A stretch of 64,000 bases of DNA, from assembly GCF_963966145.1 (NCBI RefSeq), contig NC_091050.1, positions 22,816,001-22,880,000 of the forward strand, given 5' to 3'. The position numbers and the translations under genes are program-made. Origin of the DNA: Tenebrio molitor. Lineage: Eukaryota; Arthropoda; Insecta; Coleoptera; Tenebrionidae. Positions 22,345-33,789 of this stretch are shown one piece after another; the stretch's first letter is position 1, and every line of letters begins with the position of its first letter. The notes beneath the pieces are model-generated. The model searched no databases. It was not told the origin of the DNA and saw only the letters and a list, made by a program, of their open reading frames with translations.

Positions 22345-22569
22345 ATGCCAGCCGTATCTGAATTTACTAAAGCCAAAATAGTAACCCTTCACCAGAGGGG
22401 TATGTCGTATGGGCGAATTTCGACGAATTTAGGGTTATCGAAGGACACTATCTATGCCATTATGCGGAAGTGGGAACACACTGGGACGGTGGTTCGGCGT
22501 CCAGGTTCTGGAAGAAGGCGGATGTCTTCCGTGGAACAGAACGAGGCTGTGCCTGTCCATGAGGAATAG
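22345..22569 (+). CDS. Tc1-like transposase N-terminal (paired-like) fragment
   Basis: The 74-residue frame reads MPAVSEFTKAKIVTLHQRGM, then GRISTNLGLSKDTIYAIMRK and RPGSGRRRMSSVEQNE. This is a helix-turn-helix with the GRPR-like basic linker typical of Tc1 DNA-binding domains. The frame ends before any DDE residue. It could in principle bind the element ends, but its expression is unknown and it is more simply a deletion remnant. Confidence 0.65.
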   Translation: MPAVSEFTKAKIVTLHQRGMSYGRISTNLGLSKDTIYAIMRKWEHTGTVVRRPGSGRRRMSSVEQNEAVPVHEE

Positions 22570-22699
22570 ATTGCTCTTGGTTGTACAACAAAATGGAGCA
22601 ATGATCAAATATTGACTTCTTCAGTTTTAGTTGCAAAGTTTTTTTTATTTTAAAATTTTAATTTTAAGTTTAATAAATAAATGTTATAATTTGTTAGTA

Positions 22700-23064
22700 C
22701 TATTGCGATCAAAAAATTTTGGACACTAATGTCATCGTGCTGTCATACATTCTAAAACGACCCTTATGTATTAATAACCTCAATTTTGATTGTGTCAATT
22801 TTGAAAATGTGAATGTCAGATTTACCGAGAAAATATTCAAAAAGTTGTAAAAATCAGACAAATGGAATAGAACGAGGTTTTAATTAATAAAAAATATAAA
22901 ACAAATACCCAAATGTACTCGCATATTAAAAAAATTATATTTTAAACCGGTGTCAAATTGACAACAATTTCATCTTTCATATGACAGTTTCAATAAAGCA
23001 TGATTTAGAGTAATTTTTTTAATGTGACAGAAGTTTGATGTCCAAAATTTTCTGATCGTAATAG
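22700..23064. mobile_element. TA-flanked MITE, copy 2 (as 6047-6411)
   Basis: Nearly identical to the copy at 6047-6411 across its whole length. TA at 22698-22699 and 23065-23066. The right TA is shared with the next element. Confidence 0.88.
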
Positions 23065-23066
23065 TA

Positions 23067-23422
23067 CTATCGCGGCCAAAATACTTTGGTCGTCACTTTT
23101 TGACACTTCAAATGTAAATAAAGTATTAATGTCAATATACATGAAAATTTCAAATTATTCTTGTCAAAAATATGGCATATTCAGTTTTTGATAAATATAG
23201 AATCGTCTTACTTGCTTCTGAAGGTTGTCTAAACGGCGACCATGTTGATCTTTTGCTTTTGAACCCTGCCTCCGCAGCTGGGATTTACCCCACCCGTATG
23301 ACACTGATGGATTAAAATAAGTTTGACAACAGTAAAAAATAAGGTTAAACATCCTAAAGCTTGCTTTACAATTGAATGTCATTTATGTCACATTGACGAC
23401 CAAAGTATTTTGGCCGCGATAG
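23067..23422. mobile_element. TA-flanked MITE (TIR CGCGGCCAAAATACTTTGG)
   Basis: The left terminus mirrors CCAAAGTATTTTGGCCGCG at the right, with TA at 23065-23066 and 23423-23424. A short plus frame begins MAYSVFDKYRIVLLASEG, reminiscent of a Tc1 N-terminus, but degenerates at once. Confidence 0.8.
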
Positions 23423-23591
23423 TATTGTGGATTGATCTGTACTTTGAATTTTTTTATATTTGCGTACCAAAATACAACCTGTTGGGTCGTTCTGTCTTGA
23501 CGTAAATAGAACTAAATTTGGTTTCATCGATGATGAAGACATTCCTGATTTTGTGTTGATGCTAAACCTCTAAGAACTAGATAGATACGTA

Positions 23592-23966
23592 AAGTCTGTC
23601 TCAATTCTAAATTTCCACCAACACTGCATTCTACGTTGGAAATACAACCGGCAACACTGTTTGGTAAAAAATGCGTCAGATTGTATTTGTTAGGTTATCT
23701 GTCAATTTCCGTTTTTACAACTCAAGATTTTAGAATGAAGGAAAAGAACGAAAACCTTTTCTAAAATGCAGCAAGTACGAGTAAGTAGGTTGAAAATCAA
23801 ACTCTAAAAGCAAAATAAACTTATGAACTAATTTTAATGTTTTCGAATCATGTTTATAAAATAATTATATTGCCAACTTTGGTTATAAGAACTCCCAATT
23901 TAGAAATATTTTTATTTTGCCAACATAATTCAACAGGTGGTGGAAATTTAGAATTGAGACAAACTA
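23592..23966. mobile_element. TA-flanked MITE, copy 2 of the 11221-11585 family
   Basis: It is the reverse complement of that copy, including CAACACTGCATTCTACGTTG near the left end. TA lies at 23590-23591 and 23967-23968. Confidence 0.8.
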
Positions 23967-24248
23967 TATCTACATTCTACACCACTCGATAGCCGCCTAG
24001 GGGCTGCAGCGACTTTCGCAATTTCGACGGCAAAGACGAAACGATTAAGATTCATCCACGTTCACCATTCGTGAGCCGACATAGGCACACCAAAATTTTT
24101 GTGTTAATCTATGATTGACTAATCTGTCACTGGTGACATGACAAGAAAGGCAAAAATAAAAAATGAGATTAGTTGACCCTAAAGCCAGTTTTACATTTAT
24201 ATGTCAAAGGAATAACAAGTCGTTCAAAATTTTTTGTCCGCCATAGTA

Positions 24249-25456
24249 CTATTGCGGCCAAAAAATTTCGTCCGTCACTTTCAAGGGCCTGACATAAAGT
24301 GTAAAATACCCTTAAGCACCAATAACCGCTTTTTTATCGTTATTATCATTTTGACAATCTGTCATTCAGTCCATCAGTTCAAATTTTGTAAATACAAAGG
24401 ACAAGTTCCATTCTTACACAATTACCACACGACCGCTAGTGGCACTAGAGGCAGACTTGCGGCTATTTTTGGATTAAAGCACTAAACAGAGAACCGTGGA
24501 AATTATACGAGTATGCCGTAGTTTTTAAAAAATAAAACGAAAAACATTAAGGCAAAGACAAGGAAATGAAACATTTATTTTTGTTTAAGTACCTACTTAG
24601 CTAAATCAAAAGATAAAATGAATGAAGTTTAAAATCAATACTTGGTCATCGCTCCATTGGCGTCAATTCCTAGGTAATGATTGCCATGCATTAGTAATCG
24701 CAGTCAACAGTTCTGCCTTATTCCGAATCACTTGTCGTTGTTGCAAATTACGAACCAAAAGTCCTTACATGTTTTTTTTAGGGTTCAAATCAGGACTGCG
24801 ACTCGGCCAATCAAGAACGTTTATGTTATTATTCCTGAACCATTCTGCTACCCTATGTGCTGTATGCACTGAACAATTGTCTTGTTGAAATATGAAGTTA
24901 AAATTCGGAAAAATTCTTGAAACTGAAGGCATCATCACGTCTTCAAGAATCCTAACATAAACATCACTGTTGAGTTGATCGTCTAGATGCTTCTAGATGC
25001 ATTATCCCGGGGCTATCTACTGAAATCCATGCCCATATGTTTGCCGAAAATCGACGGCTCCTTTCCGTTGTATTTGCTTATATTTACCGCTTCAACAGCC
25101 GTCATAAAAGGGCTATTGCGTAATCTATTGAGAAGCATATTATCTTCTTCTGCAGTAGATGTGCTAGGCCTACCTGAGCCTTGACGTCTTTCAATAGTTT
25201 TGTCTCCATTTCTGAAGAATGGACGAAATTGTACTTTTAGGTATGCGAAGGTCCATCGAAATCTCAGCTTGGGACATTCCTCTTTGTGCAAGAGTTACTA
25301 TTTTAATTTTATTAAAATTTGATACCGATGGCATTTTGCTTGACTTTCAAAAGTGACAAGTAAAAAAAAACAATCATAATGACAATAAGGAATGGACTAC
25401 ACCGATTTTTTTGAAATGACGGAAAAATGACGGACGAAATTTTTTGGCCGCCATAG
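24249..25456 (-). mobile_element. Tc1-like transposon with decayed transposase
   Basis: Termini GCGGCCAAAAAATTTCGTCC and its complement are flanked by TA at 24247-24248 and 25457-25458, both shared with neighbours. The size of 1.2 kb is that of a full Tc1 element. Confidence 0.88.
24622..25335 (-). pseudogene. Tc1-like transposase, broken
   Basis: On the minus strand the protein starts MPSVSNFNKIKIVTLAQRGM then SQAEISMDL (helix-turn-helix), followed in other frames by ERRQGSGRPSTSTAEEDNML. The catalytic core reads NFIFQQDNCSVHTAHRVAEW (second Asp) and NINVLDWPSRSPDLNP (third region). Stops and frameshifts occur near the linker and after SPDLNPKKNM. The family uses a DDE triad to cut and join at TA; this copy cannot be active. 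Confidence 0.8.
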
Positions 25457-25458
25457 TA

Positions 25459-25705
25459 CTATTCCGGACACGGAATCTTGGCCATAACTGACATTTAATT
25501 GACAAATATGTGTGAACTGGCCTTTATTGAATATAACCTAACTTTTGACTCGATAATGCCATTTCCTTGCTTTTTTGGTGTCAGAATAAAAACTTCAAAG
25601 TGATTTTTAATAATTGTCATTTATTAATGACGCTAATGATTGGTTTACATCATTTTTTTTAGAAATGTCAAAAAAATGTTGGCCAAGATTCCATGTCCGG
25701 AATAG
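25459..25705. mobile_element. TA-flanked MITE (TIR CTATTCCGGACACGGAATCT)
   Basis: The right end AGATTCCATGTCCGGAATAG mirrors the left. TA at 25457-25458 (shared) and 25706-25707. Length 247 bp, no coding region. Confidence 0.85.
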
Positions 25706-25707
25706 TA

Positions 25708-25985
25708 CATGGAGTTTGGAGAAACCTTGCTGGAATTTAGTAAGGGGAGATTCTTCCACAATGTGTTGGATGGTTTCTTTTTCTGCACCGCATTCACAAG
25801 AAGGGTTGTCACAAATGTTCCAGTGAAACAGAGTATTATTGCATTTGCCATGACTGGTTCTAAAACGATTTAATTTACACCAGATTTTCCTGGGTAGGTG
25901 AAATCCCGGAATTTGTTTAGTAGGATCCTCAATTAGATTTTAATTGAAAATATCTACGTCTTGTCAGGCTGCTTTCTAGTTACCA
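25708..25985 (-). pseudogene. LINE C-terminal region, upstream part of a split copy
   Basis: The minus strand reads DPTKQIPGF, then NRFRTSHGKCNNTLFHWNIC and CECGAEKETIQHIVEE, ending KFQQGFSKLH at the TA. These are nearly the same residues as in the LINE at 54319-55132. The next residues resume at 22181. The cysteine/histidine block is the usual LINE C-terminal zinc-knuckle-like motif. Confidence 0.8.
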
Positions 25986-26080
25986 ACATAGTATGAAAAA
26001 ATATCTACCTAGGGTTTTTTAAATTTTACCAACCCAAAGCAACAGTGGTGGTTTTTTGTTTTTTGACTGCACCTTATGTA

Positions 26081-26353
26081 CTATTGCGATCAAACCTTAA
26101 TTTTGATTGTGTGTCAGATTTACCGACAAAACATTCAAGAAGTTTTAAAAAATCAGACAAATGGAATAGAACGAGGTTTAATTAATAAAAAATAGAAAAT
26201 AAATAAATAATATTTTGTCATCGCTCATATTGACAAATTGTAGATATATTGACAATTTCATCATTCATGTGTGACAATTTCAATAAAGCATGATTTAGAG
26301 TAATTTTTTTATATGACAGAAAAATGATGTACAAAATTTATTGATCGCGACTG
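26081..26353. mobile_element. TA-flanked MITE, copy 3 (shortened)
   Basis: Starts CTATTGCGATCAAA and ends TTGATCGCGACTG, flanked by TA. Internal sequence such as ATAAAGCATGATTTAGAGTA matches copies at 6047 and 22700, but about 90 bp are deleted. Confidence 0.75.
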
Positions 26354-26427
26354 TACATACCTACATCTTATAAGAAGATTTACATCGTTCCCTAGAATCA
26401 TTCTTCAACTTCAGTGTCTTGATTATA

Positions 26428-26748
26428 CCGGGATATCAAAAATGATCTTGGTCAAAGGTGGTCATGGATTTTCAAATAATCGTCGAAGCTTGTGTCAAAC
26501 CATTTTTTGAATGTCAAACAAAATCAATTTTCGAGAGCACTTCCCACACTCTGCAGTAATGCCGAAGGATCTTTATGCATGCCTTACAAATTGTGTTGAT
26601 GTGTTTTGCGAAACTGACTCTGTCACTCATAAAAAAGGTGCTGGTAGGGCAATCGTTCGTGCCGAAGAAATCGTCACACTAAATAAGTTAAGACGGACGT
26701 TTTCCAATCCATGACCACCTTTGACCAAGACAATTTTTGATATTTCCG
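26428..26748 (+). mobile_element. TA-flanked element with transposase N-terminal trace
   Basis: Inverted ends containing CTTGGTCAAAGGTGGTCATG lie inside TA at 26426-26427 and 26749-26750. The frame at 26511-26714 ends GAGRAIVRAEEIVTLNKLRR, similar to the linker of DUF4817-type transposases. No catalytic region. Confidence 0.75.
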
Positions 26749-26751
26749 TAT

Positions 26752-27231
26752 TGCTATCGAAGAACGAAGAACGCAGGATAACCATTAACTCTGGATCTCT
26801 TCAAGGGAACATACCTATGGGGAAAAACATCATTCAGCACCAAGTAAAAGCTAGACATAGTGGCATCAACATCCTTACCATCACATAAAAAGACCATTCA
26901 ACATTTTGCAATGTAAAATAAAGCAGATTAAGATTGCATTTCCTAAAAAATATTCCGAAAACTTAATACTACGAAGCTTCTTATGACGAAAGCTCATTGT
27001 GACTACCAATTTCAAACCAGGGTGATAAATATCTTCGTTGATGAGAGGAAGATCAGTCTTACCGACATCACAACATATGGACTCGGAAACCATAACAAGA
27101 TTAAGCAGCCGGCCATTGGCGTTCAAAATGCCACTGCACTGCTTCAAATTATAGAAATTGATAAAATTATTGACAATTCTACAGGAAGTTGACACAGAAG
27201 ACTAACCAGACGAATGACAATTAAAATGAGA
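26752..27231. other. Unassigned DNA
   Basis: No terminal repeats or protein motifs recognised. The overlapping frames near 26881-27195 on both strands show nothing I can identify. Confidence 0.3.
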
Positions 27232-27233
27232 TA

Positions 27234-27480
27234 CTGTTGCGAGCAATAAATTTTGGTCATCAATGTCATTTCAAAATTTGGTTAGATTGTCACAAATTTA
27301 AAAAATTTCCCTGCCTGATTATGCCCATGTCAACAAAGTGTCAAAAAAATGAGAACAAAATGACAATTAATGTCATACAACATGATGATAGGTTATGACA
27401 TTTACGACTGTTTTACGATGGAGCATATTCGATTGCGTCAAAGAATGACCTTGACGACCAAAATTTATTGCTCGCGACTG
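27234..27480. mobile_element. TA-flanked MITE (TIR TTGCGAGCAATAAATTTTGG)
   Basis: The right arm CCAAAATTTATTGCTCGCGA mirrors the left, with TA at 27232-27233 and 27481-27482. Length 247 bp. Confidence 0.85.
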
Positions 27481-27576
27481 TACATTAAAATCACCTAACA
27501 CGAGTAAGTCAGAACCATATAATACATGCAAGGACATTAGAAAATCGAAAAAAATAGTAAAAGGATTAATGTCACA

Positions 27577-27913
27577 TTGTGGAAGAATACAGGTTGGTTG
27601 GTGTACCGTGCTCGAGACACTGGGTCCTTGGTGCCTAACTCACAAGAAATTGGTGGTCCTCCGCGAGAAGTTAGAACGCCAGAGACAGAAAATGCTGTTC
27701 TTCAGTCCTTTGATGACGAAGGTAGAAGAAGTATATTTGAAGTACTATATTTACCTCGAACCTATCAATATTTTAGAAGAACTAAATGACCATATATACG
27801 AAACACTGGCTACTGTTATTCCTAATATGCTTAGACTGGCAAGGGAAAATTTAATAAAACGAGATCGTCTACTCCTTCAGATGAAAGGTGGTAATTTTGA
27901 ACACTTGTTATAA
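27577..27913 (+). pseudogene. DUF4817/DDE_3-type transposase relic with internal deletion
   Basis: One frame reads RARDTGSLVPNSQEIGGPPR then ETENAVLQSFDDEGRRS, the end of the N-terminal domain. It is fused to a C-terminus in another frame reading NDHIYETLATVIPNMLRLAR and MKGGNFEHLL before the stop at 27913. The catalytic middle is missing. The element at 43958-45181 shares the N-terminal part. Confidence 0.7.
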
Positions 27914-28103
27914 ATTATTCTTTTTATTTTGCATATTTCTTATTTCATTTGTTGCATTCTACATCGTTTAGTTATAAAATTTGATCTTAAATTTTTACTA
28001 ATAATGATGCTAAAATAAATAGGTTAGTTCAGTCCAGTTTTGTCTTCTTTCTTTCAGAACTGCCACTATGCTTGATCTTTTGTTCAAAACCTACGTGTAA
28101 CTC

Positions 28104-28230
28104 CAGCTTTTTTTGCAATGTCAAGAATGTTCGTAAAAGTCTTTTCTTTCATTTCAACGATGACGAGTCCCGCTCGTGTAGCTGCGATAATACGTTGCAG
28201 ATGCAGAGTAGTAAACTCCGTCCAGCGAGA
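28104..28230 (-). repeat. Segment shared with 44463-44572
   Basis: TTTTGCAATGTCAAGAATGT through AATACGTTGCAGATGCAGAG recurs almost unchanged. In minus reading it gives RISAVTRAGLVIVEMKEKS, which may be coding sequence of the parent transposon. Function unknown. Confidence 0.6.
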
Positions 28231-28738
28231 GATTGGGAGAGTTTAAATTGTAGGCTTGTAACCCAACACTACAAAATCCACTAGAATACAATACAAAATT
28301 TTTTTATCAAATAAATTATTGTGGTGGTACCATTGAAATCATTTCGCGGGCATTGTAATCCTACGCCAATTTATGCTGTCACAGCAAATTGTCAAATTTC
28401 AGCTGTTGTCGTTGCCGCTGTCATTTTGAATCGTCAACACCGTGTGTGGTTTATTTGCTCTTTCGTCTTCAAGTGAGGTATTTTGTTGTGTTTAAAACTT
28501 CTTAATTATCTGGGATAAGTTTGTTTGTTGGTTTGCATTGGCTAAGTTCTGTATTGTTAACCTCCGAGTAATGTGTGTTTTGTTCGTTATTTCTTGCTTA
28601 ACTATTTTTTTTTGTGGTGTTTAAACTTTCTAAGTTTTTAAGATTAGTTAGTTTGTTGTTTTAGTTTGTTTCTGGTCTATACGTTCCCTATTGTTTACCT
28701 TCGAGTGCCTTTTTTAAGTGACATTTCTATTTATAAAC

Positions 28739-29245
28739 ATGAATCCCTTTAGTGATATCACGAACAATATCTAGACTGATGCAAAGGTATAAAGATAATA
28801 TTTTTAATTTAATTACATTGCTTTAAAACTGTTTTGTAGGCAACCCGAAGCTATTTGACTGTAGCTGGCAACCCAGCAGCCCAGAGGATGATGCAAGTGC
28901 TTATTCATTTTTCATAAATGAAAAACTTACAACTGAAAGTCCACTGGAGGTTGCTTTTCATACCTTATAACACAAAATAGTATTATATCATAATTTTATT
29001 GACATCATCATTGATTAGGTCAGATTAGTCAAGGGTTAAAAGTATTTTTCTTAAAGGTCACTGCGAGATGCTTAGGAGTTAGCAAAAACACAGTGTCAAA
29101 GTGTAAAGATGGTTTAACTAAAACATCATCCAGAAAGTTGACGAGGCAGCGTCCCAGAAGAGTTACAGCAGACTTGCATTGCAATATTAAGCAAGAAGTT
29201 CATCTTGTACTCAATAATATGGTGCAGAGCAGTAAGACAAGGGTT
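28739..29245 (+). pseudogene. Spliced gene fragment of a transposon-like protein with helix-turn-helix
   Basis: Exon 1 begins MNPFSDITNNI and has an early stop; it ends before GTATAAAG. A second segment follows TTTTGTAG at about 28842. A third at about 29057 reads VTARCLGVSKNTVSKCKDG and RQRPRRVTADLHCNIKQEV. The third looks like a DNA-binding helix-turn-helix with basic linker, as in DDE transposases. A paralogous exon 1 (MNTLSDITNIENDTE) lies at 45495-45540. Boundaries are inferred from GT/AG sites only. Confidence 0.5.
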
Positions 29246-29824
29246 GTGTACTGTAAAGCTATTTTTTTTTAATGAAATATTTCTTTTTTAAATTTTCAGT
29301 CTTCTACCGCCACAGGCTCTTCTGATGTTTATTCAATAAGTAAAGTTAATATTCTAGAATATATATTTTAATAAGTCAAATTGAATTCGGACTGGCGCAC
29401 GATAGTCGGTCATTCAGACAAACGTCTGCAGGAAGTCTCAGGATTTAAGTTAAATTAACCTTGACGGTCTCGTTGTCCATTTTTGTTTTATGTTTATATT
29501 ACGTATGTCTTAAGGATACTCGAGCAGCAGTTAATTTGAAATTAACCAGTTACTGCAGGTGAAAACAAGAACGTATTTGATTTTATTTATTTGAAAAATT
29601 AAATACAGGCGTCCTTCAACCCAAGGAATTGTTTTATTTTAACTCCTAGCCCCCTGAGAAGTTCCCCATATTCACGAACTGATCTGCCGCTATTTTGAAC
29701 ACAACAATTTCGTAGACATTTCTCGACCAGCAAAATTAAGTCGTTTGATTTCGCATTGATATAAAATTGATATTTAAACGATCTTGTTGGTTGATGTTTT
29801 ACTTTTAAATATTCTTGACGCAAG
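29246..29824. other. Unassigned DNA
   Basis: No family recognised. The bases AAATTAAATACAGGCGTCC at about 29596 also occur near 59487, so part of this stretch is an interspersed repeat. Confidence 0.35.
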
Positions 29825-29826
29825 TA

Positions 29827-30076
29827 CCGTGTGAGCAACAAGTACTGATTGAGTTGGCAATAAATTCTGGTGATTTTTGGTGACTTTTATGTCATGTCCA
29901 ACGAGAAAACCATTTTATTAATAAAAGATTACAAAAACCAAGACGTTTAAATTTGAAATGTATACCAGGTGTCAATATTGTCAATAAAACAAACCGAAAT
30001 AGGTACAATTCACAGTCTTGAAAATTTTATGTAAATTTTTTTTTGCCAACTGTAACAGTTATTGTTGCTCACCCTG
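29827..30076. mobile_element. TA-flanked MITE (TIR about GGGTGAGCAACAA)
   Basis: CCGTGTGAGCAACAA at the left mirrors TTGTTGCTCACCCTG at the right, with GTTGGCAA further in on both arms. TA at 29825-29826 and 30077-30078. Confidence 0.7.
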
Positions 30077-30099
30077 TAGTTATCAAGAGTAGGTAGGTA

Positions 30100-30308
30100 C
30101 AGTCGATGGACAAATAAAACTGGAACAAAAATGACAATCACATAAGTCAAAATTTACAAATTTGCATCGTTTAATTACTGCTTTATCACAAATAGGTTAA
30201 CTTTGGAATGACATGTTGTATATACACTGACAAATATATTGACAATTCAATGGTCTGATTTACACAGATTAAATTTTAAGTGTCCCAGTTTTATTTGTCC
30301 ACCGACCG
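30100..30308. mobile_element. TA-flanked MITE (TIR about GGACAAATAAAACTGG)
   Basis: CAGTCGATGGACAAATAAAA mirrors TTTTATTTGTCCACCGACCG, with TA at 30098-30099 and 30309-30310. The TIR is related to that of 4164-4578. Confidence 0.85.
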
Positions 30309-30519
30309 TACACGTCTTCGTGTAAAATACTGCAACTGTAATATTTTCATTCATTTTATCTATTATTCGTTAAGGTACTTCATTAATTAGAGCATAATTT
30401 CAGGGCACAAAATGTTACTGCTTGAAGGATATATTTCAAATTTTACGCGCGCTAGGTACTACTTTCTCTGCGTAGAATTTAGTGATTTTTATGTCAACCA
30501 ATCTCTCACTGGACAAACT

Positions 30520-31548
30520 ATAGTAATATGTATTACTCACTTGACGCTACGTCGCCATTTTACCTTCCATCAACAAAGGTTCAATTCATCATATCCCTCC
30601 CGTCAATTTCCCATACCCCTCAAGGTTACAATTGCTCTGGAAATTTTCACTCATAACAAACCATATTTGATTCTTGCCGGAAAAAGAAACTTCTTGCGTT
30701 CCCTGATTTAGATTCTATACATTTGTTCACCTGCCTTTGGCGAAATTATCCCATTTTTGGTTATTTCAAAAGTAGCTGTCACTTTTGACGTCTGCCTTGA
30801 CAAGTTGACTAGATAAATATTGACGCCGGTAATTATGTTGATAGGCACTGCACTATTACTTGATAGTAATATCCGTAATAGTGTATGTACTCTGGCAAAA
30901 TTGCCGTGCCGCCGGGTGGAGGTGGGATAGTAATAGTATATTATATATTGAGGGAGAGAAATGCATGATTTTTCCTAAGGTGCAGTTTTTACAAAGCACC
31001 GAGGGAAAAATGAGCATTCTCTCCAGAAGTATATATACTATTTTTTTCACGGTAGGGAGTAGAAACAGCACAAAAATCTAAAATTTTAAGAATAAAAAAA
31101 TTATGACAAATGAGTTGTCATCTTTCGATGAATTTAATGGAATTAGTAGTTGCCTTGACAACACAATTAGATTTTTGTCACAACTGTCAAAAAAAATGAA
31201 AACTCCCATTAGATTTTTGTCACAACTGTCAAAAAAATGGAAACTCCCTAGGGAGCAAATATTTGCTCCCTAGGGAGAAAATGCTCTACTTCTGTCACGA
31301 CGTTGACATCCGAGAAGTTGATTTCTACTCCCGATCGTGAAAAAAAATTATTATTCATCGAATTATACGTTGCTTGACAATTGAGGGAAGGTACTCAATT
31401 TTCTCATAAAGGAAAAATTAGATCAAGCTCTATTGGTCAATTTGATTAATTCATAACTAAAAAGCTGTTGCACCCTGAATATTTTTCTAAACGTTTTTTA
31501 CCTTCATTACCATCAAGGAATATACAGTTTCAATTTGACACCCTGCAT
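30520..31548. mobile_element. Relic of the mariner-type element also at 43958-45181, with a 0.5-kb insertion
   Basis: Blocks 30533-30818 and 31343-31540 match 44670-44965 and 44966-45160 closely, ending CACCCTGCATA. The segment between (about 30820-31343) is absent from the other copy and is therefore an insertion. The left end of the element is not preserved here. Confidence 0.75.
30820..31343. mobile_element. Insertion with hairpins and a 41-bp tandem duplication
   Basis: It holds the repeat shared with 461-540, a hairpin at 30953-31022 (GGTGC and GCACC arms with an outer AGAGAAATGC and GCATTCTCT), and an inverted pair CACGGTAGGGAGTAGAAA (31042) and TTTCTACTCCCGATCGTG (31321). ATTAGATTTTTGTCACAACT occurs twice in tandem at 31168 and 31209. 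Family unknown. Confidence 0.6.
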
Positions 31549-31551
31549 AAG

Positions 31552-31830
31552 TGACTAGTACGTAAAGCGTCCTAAATTTGAAATAAAGTTTTACTATTAA
31601 AATATCGATGATAGGCAATAAATCACAGACTGCAATGTCATTATCCCTGACAGAAGAGCTGAATGTACTATCAATTGCTATTAAAACACCACGTTCACGT
31701 ACATGACCAGTCAAGTCACAATCTCAATCCTTCGTATAAACATTATAATTAGAAATATCGAACAAATTACTGTTGTTAATGCTATCGTTCAGCCATGTCT
31801 TAGTTAAAATGTTGCAATCATGCGCAAGCT
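31552..31830 (-). pseudogene. LINE endonuclease (APE-type) fragment
   Basis: Minus-strand reading gives ILTKTWLNDSINNSNLFD, NYNVYTKD and RERGVLIAIDSTFSSSVRD, then IDILIVKLYFKFRTLYVLVT. The ETWL-like motif and GVLIAI block are typical of Jockey/I-group apurinic-type endonuclease domains. It is a 5'-domain fragment only. Confidence 0.75.
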
Positions 31831-32867
31831 ATATAAAATTATTTAGTTCTACTACACTACACACGATATAAGTGGTGCATAATTTTTAAGATAGCTGTCA
31901 AGGTAAATTTATACAATTTTATTTTTCTAATTAAGCTCGCCCACGTTTGACAGATTTTAAAGGAGTACTAAATGTTGCTTGGCAACGTTCCATCAATTGT
32001 TTTAAAAGGTGTCTGCTCAAATACATACCTACCTTCAAAATCTAATCTTTTCGATGGATCAGACGAGTGATTTAGTTAGTTGTTTATATTTTTTAATCTT
32101 TAACAATCTAATAATAATTGCGCTTAATTTTCAATAAAGGTAGCATGTGTTAAAATTACATTTTTTAACTTGAGGTAATTTTATTATTACTGATTGAATC
32201 TTCACCGTCTAAAATATCTACATTTTGAATTTCATAAAAATCCGTTGGCAAATAACCGAGATAACTATTAGTACATTATGTACAACGTCATAATGTAATA
32301 ACTAATAACGCAATAGTGCAGTAAAGTGTAGTGCAAAGTGACATTTTTGTACTTTTGCAGTGATGTCGCTGGTATTAAAGATGTAATAGCAACATTTTTT
32401 GCAGTCTCAATGTCTAAGGGGCTGTATCGTGTATATCATCTGCAGTTTCGCAGTCGTAACACTGGGATTGTAAAATAAAAATAATAACAAATAATCAAAT
32501 TAATAAATGAAATGTAATAACCTTATTTAGTCCAGTTAGTGGGGATAAAAATGGTCGTTGCCTTACAAAAGATGAGGTAGTAATGATTTTGAAATATGTT
32601 GTTTGAGTAGCGACCTTGGGGGCGGTGAGCGCGAGTCGCCATCTTAAATGAAAGGTGCAAAAAACACGTTTTTACAAAATAACTCGATAACAGTTTATTA
32701 TATGAGAAAAATGTTCAAATAAAAGTTGTAAAGGACAAAATTTGACAACTTTTTTGTATTTATACTTTTCTTGTAAGCTTAATAGGGATTGAGATACAAT
32801 CGACGAAACATGGAATTTAACGAAAAACGTCAAAGTTTATTGTTAGCAAAGCAAATATTTTTTGTAA
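31831..32867. other. Unassigned DNA
   Basis: AT-rich with a small palindrome near 32268-32310 (ATTATGTAC and its mirror). No gene seen. Confidence 0.35.
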
Positions 32868-32869
32868 TA

Positions 32870-33085
32870 CACTGCGCCGCAAAAAAAGTAAAAACTTTTA
32901 AAAAGCCTGTAAATTTAAATTTTAAATGATGCATTATAAAAAGTGGTTTTCTAATGAGTATCGGATTTAAACTTTAAGATAATGCGAATGAACATTTTTT
33001 ATTTCCAAATGGCAGTGAAAAATTTTCTAAAAAGGAATACGATTAATTTTCTAAATTAGGTATGAGTTAATTTTGCGGCGCAGTG
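32870..33085. mobile_element. TA-flanked MITE (TIR CACTGCGCCGCAAAA)
   Basis: The right end TTTTGCGGCGCAGTG is the exact complement. TA at 32868-32869 and 33086-33087. Length 216 bp. Confidence 0.85.
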
Positions 33086-33185
33086 TATAATGCTGTAGTT
33101 TACTATACTTATTAATAATGATAGTTAAGACATAATTTAATTTATCAATTTCATTAGTATACCTGTTCTACCTATTTTTTTTATA

Positions 33186-33760
33186 CTAACGTATGAAACA
33201 AAAAAACCAAGCGGGGTTAAAAAAATAAATGTTGTCCATTGAACTTAAAATTGTTTGAAAATGATTCAAAACTCCTCTATAGACGATGTTTTTTTTTTTG
33301 TAAAAACTCTCATCGTTTGCTAGATGCCCTTGACCGTTATATTCGGAAATATAAAATCTCAAACCATCTAATGATTGAACTCTACTTGCTGCGATGTACA
33401 ATTATTGACCATATCTAAAAACTAATAAAATTCCAATTTTTTTTGAATGTTTGTCGTTGAGACTTATTTATACTCATCGCAAATGCAGGTATAATTGGAA
33501 ATTGAGTTCTTTGAAAGTTAAATGATAAAATAATACCTGAATATGTTAAATTTATACGTGGAATCAAAATTCTCTTATTGCGTGCGGTTTCAGTTAAAAC
33601 TTCGCAATCAGTAGCATTACGATGCATAAACTTGATGCGCATTTTTGTTCCATTGACTAATGCTTCCTTTGTATTTAAGTTTCTGATAAGTATCAGTTAT
33701 AGGATGCAATTAACTTTCAATACTAACTTATTAGGCATGAAATTAGGAAAATCACACCGG
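33186..33760 (-). pseudogene. Helitron-type PIF1 helicase C-terminal fragment, copy 1
   Basis: Minus-strand frames read RNKRILIPRINLTYSG, then FPIIPAFAMSINKSQRQTF and AASRVQSLDGLRFYI. These match the last PIF1 helicase motifs found in Helitron Rep/Hel proteins (canonical TINKSQGQT and ALSR). A frameshift lies between. A paralogous fragment in the same orientation is at 39330-39790, inside the P450 intron. Confidence 0.8.
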
Positions 33761-33789
33761 AAATGTTACTATCGATTTGCAATTTGCCA

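Larger units (their letters stand above)
22184..24246 (+). mobile_element. TA-flanked Tc1-like element with nested MITEs
   Basis: Termini CTATGGCGGACAAAAAATTT and AAATTTTTTGTCCGCCATAG are inverted, with TA at 22182-22183 and 24247-24248. It retains a helix-turn-helix ORF (22345-22569) but no catalytic domain. It hosts three insertions (22700-23064, 23067-23422, 23592-23966); without them it is about 0.96 kb. Confidence 0.85.
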
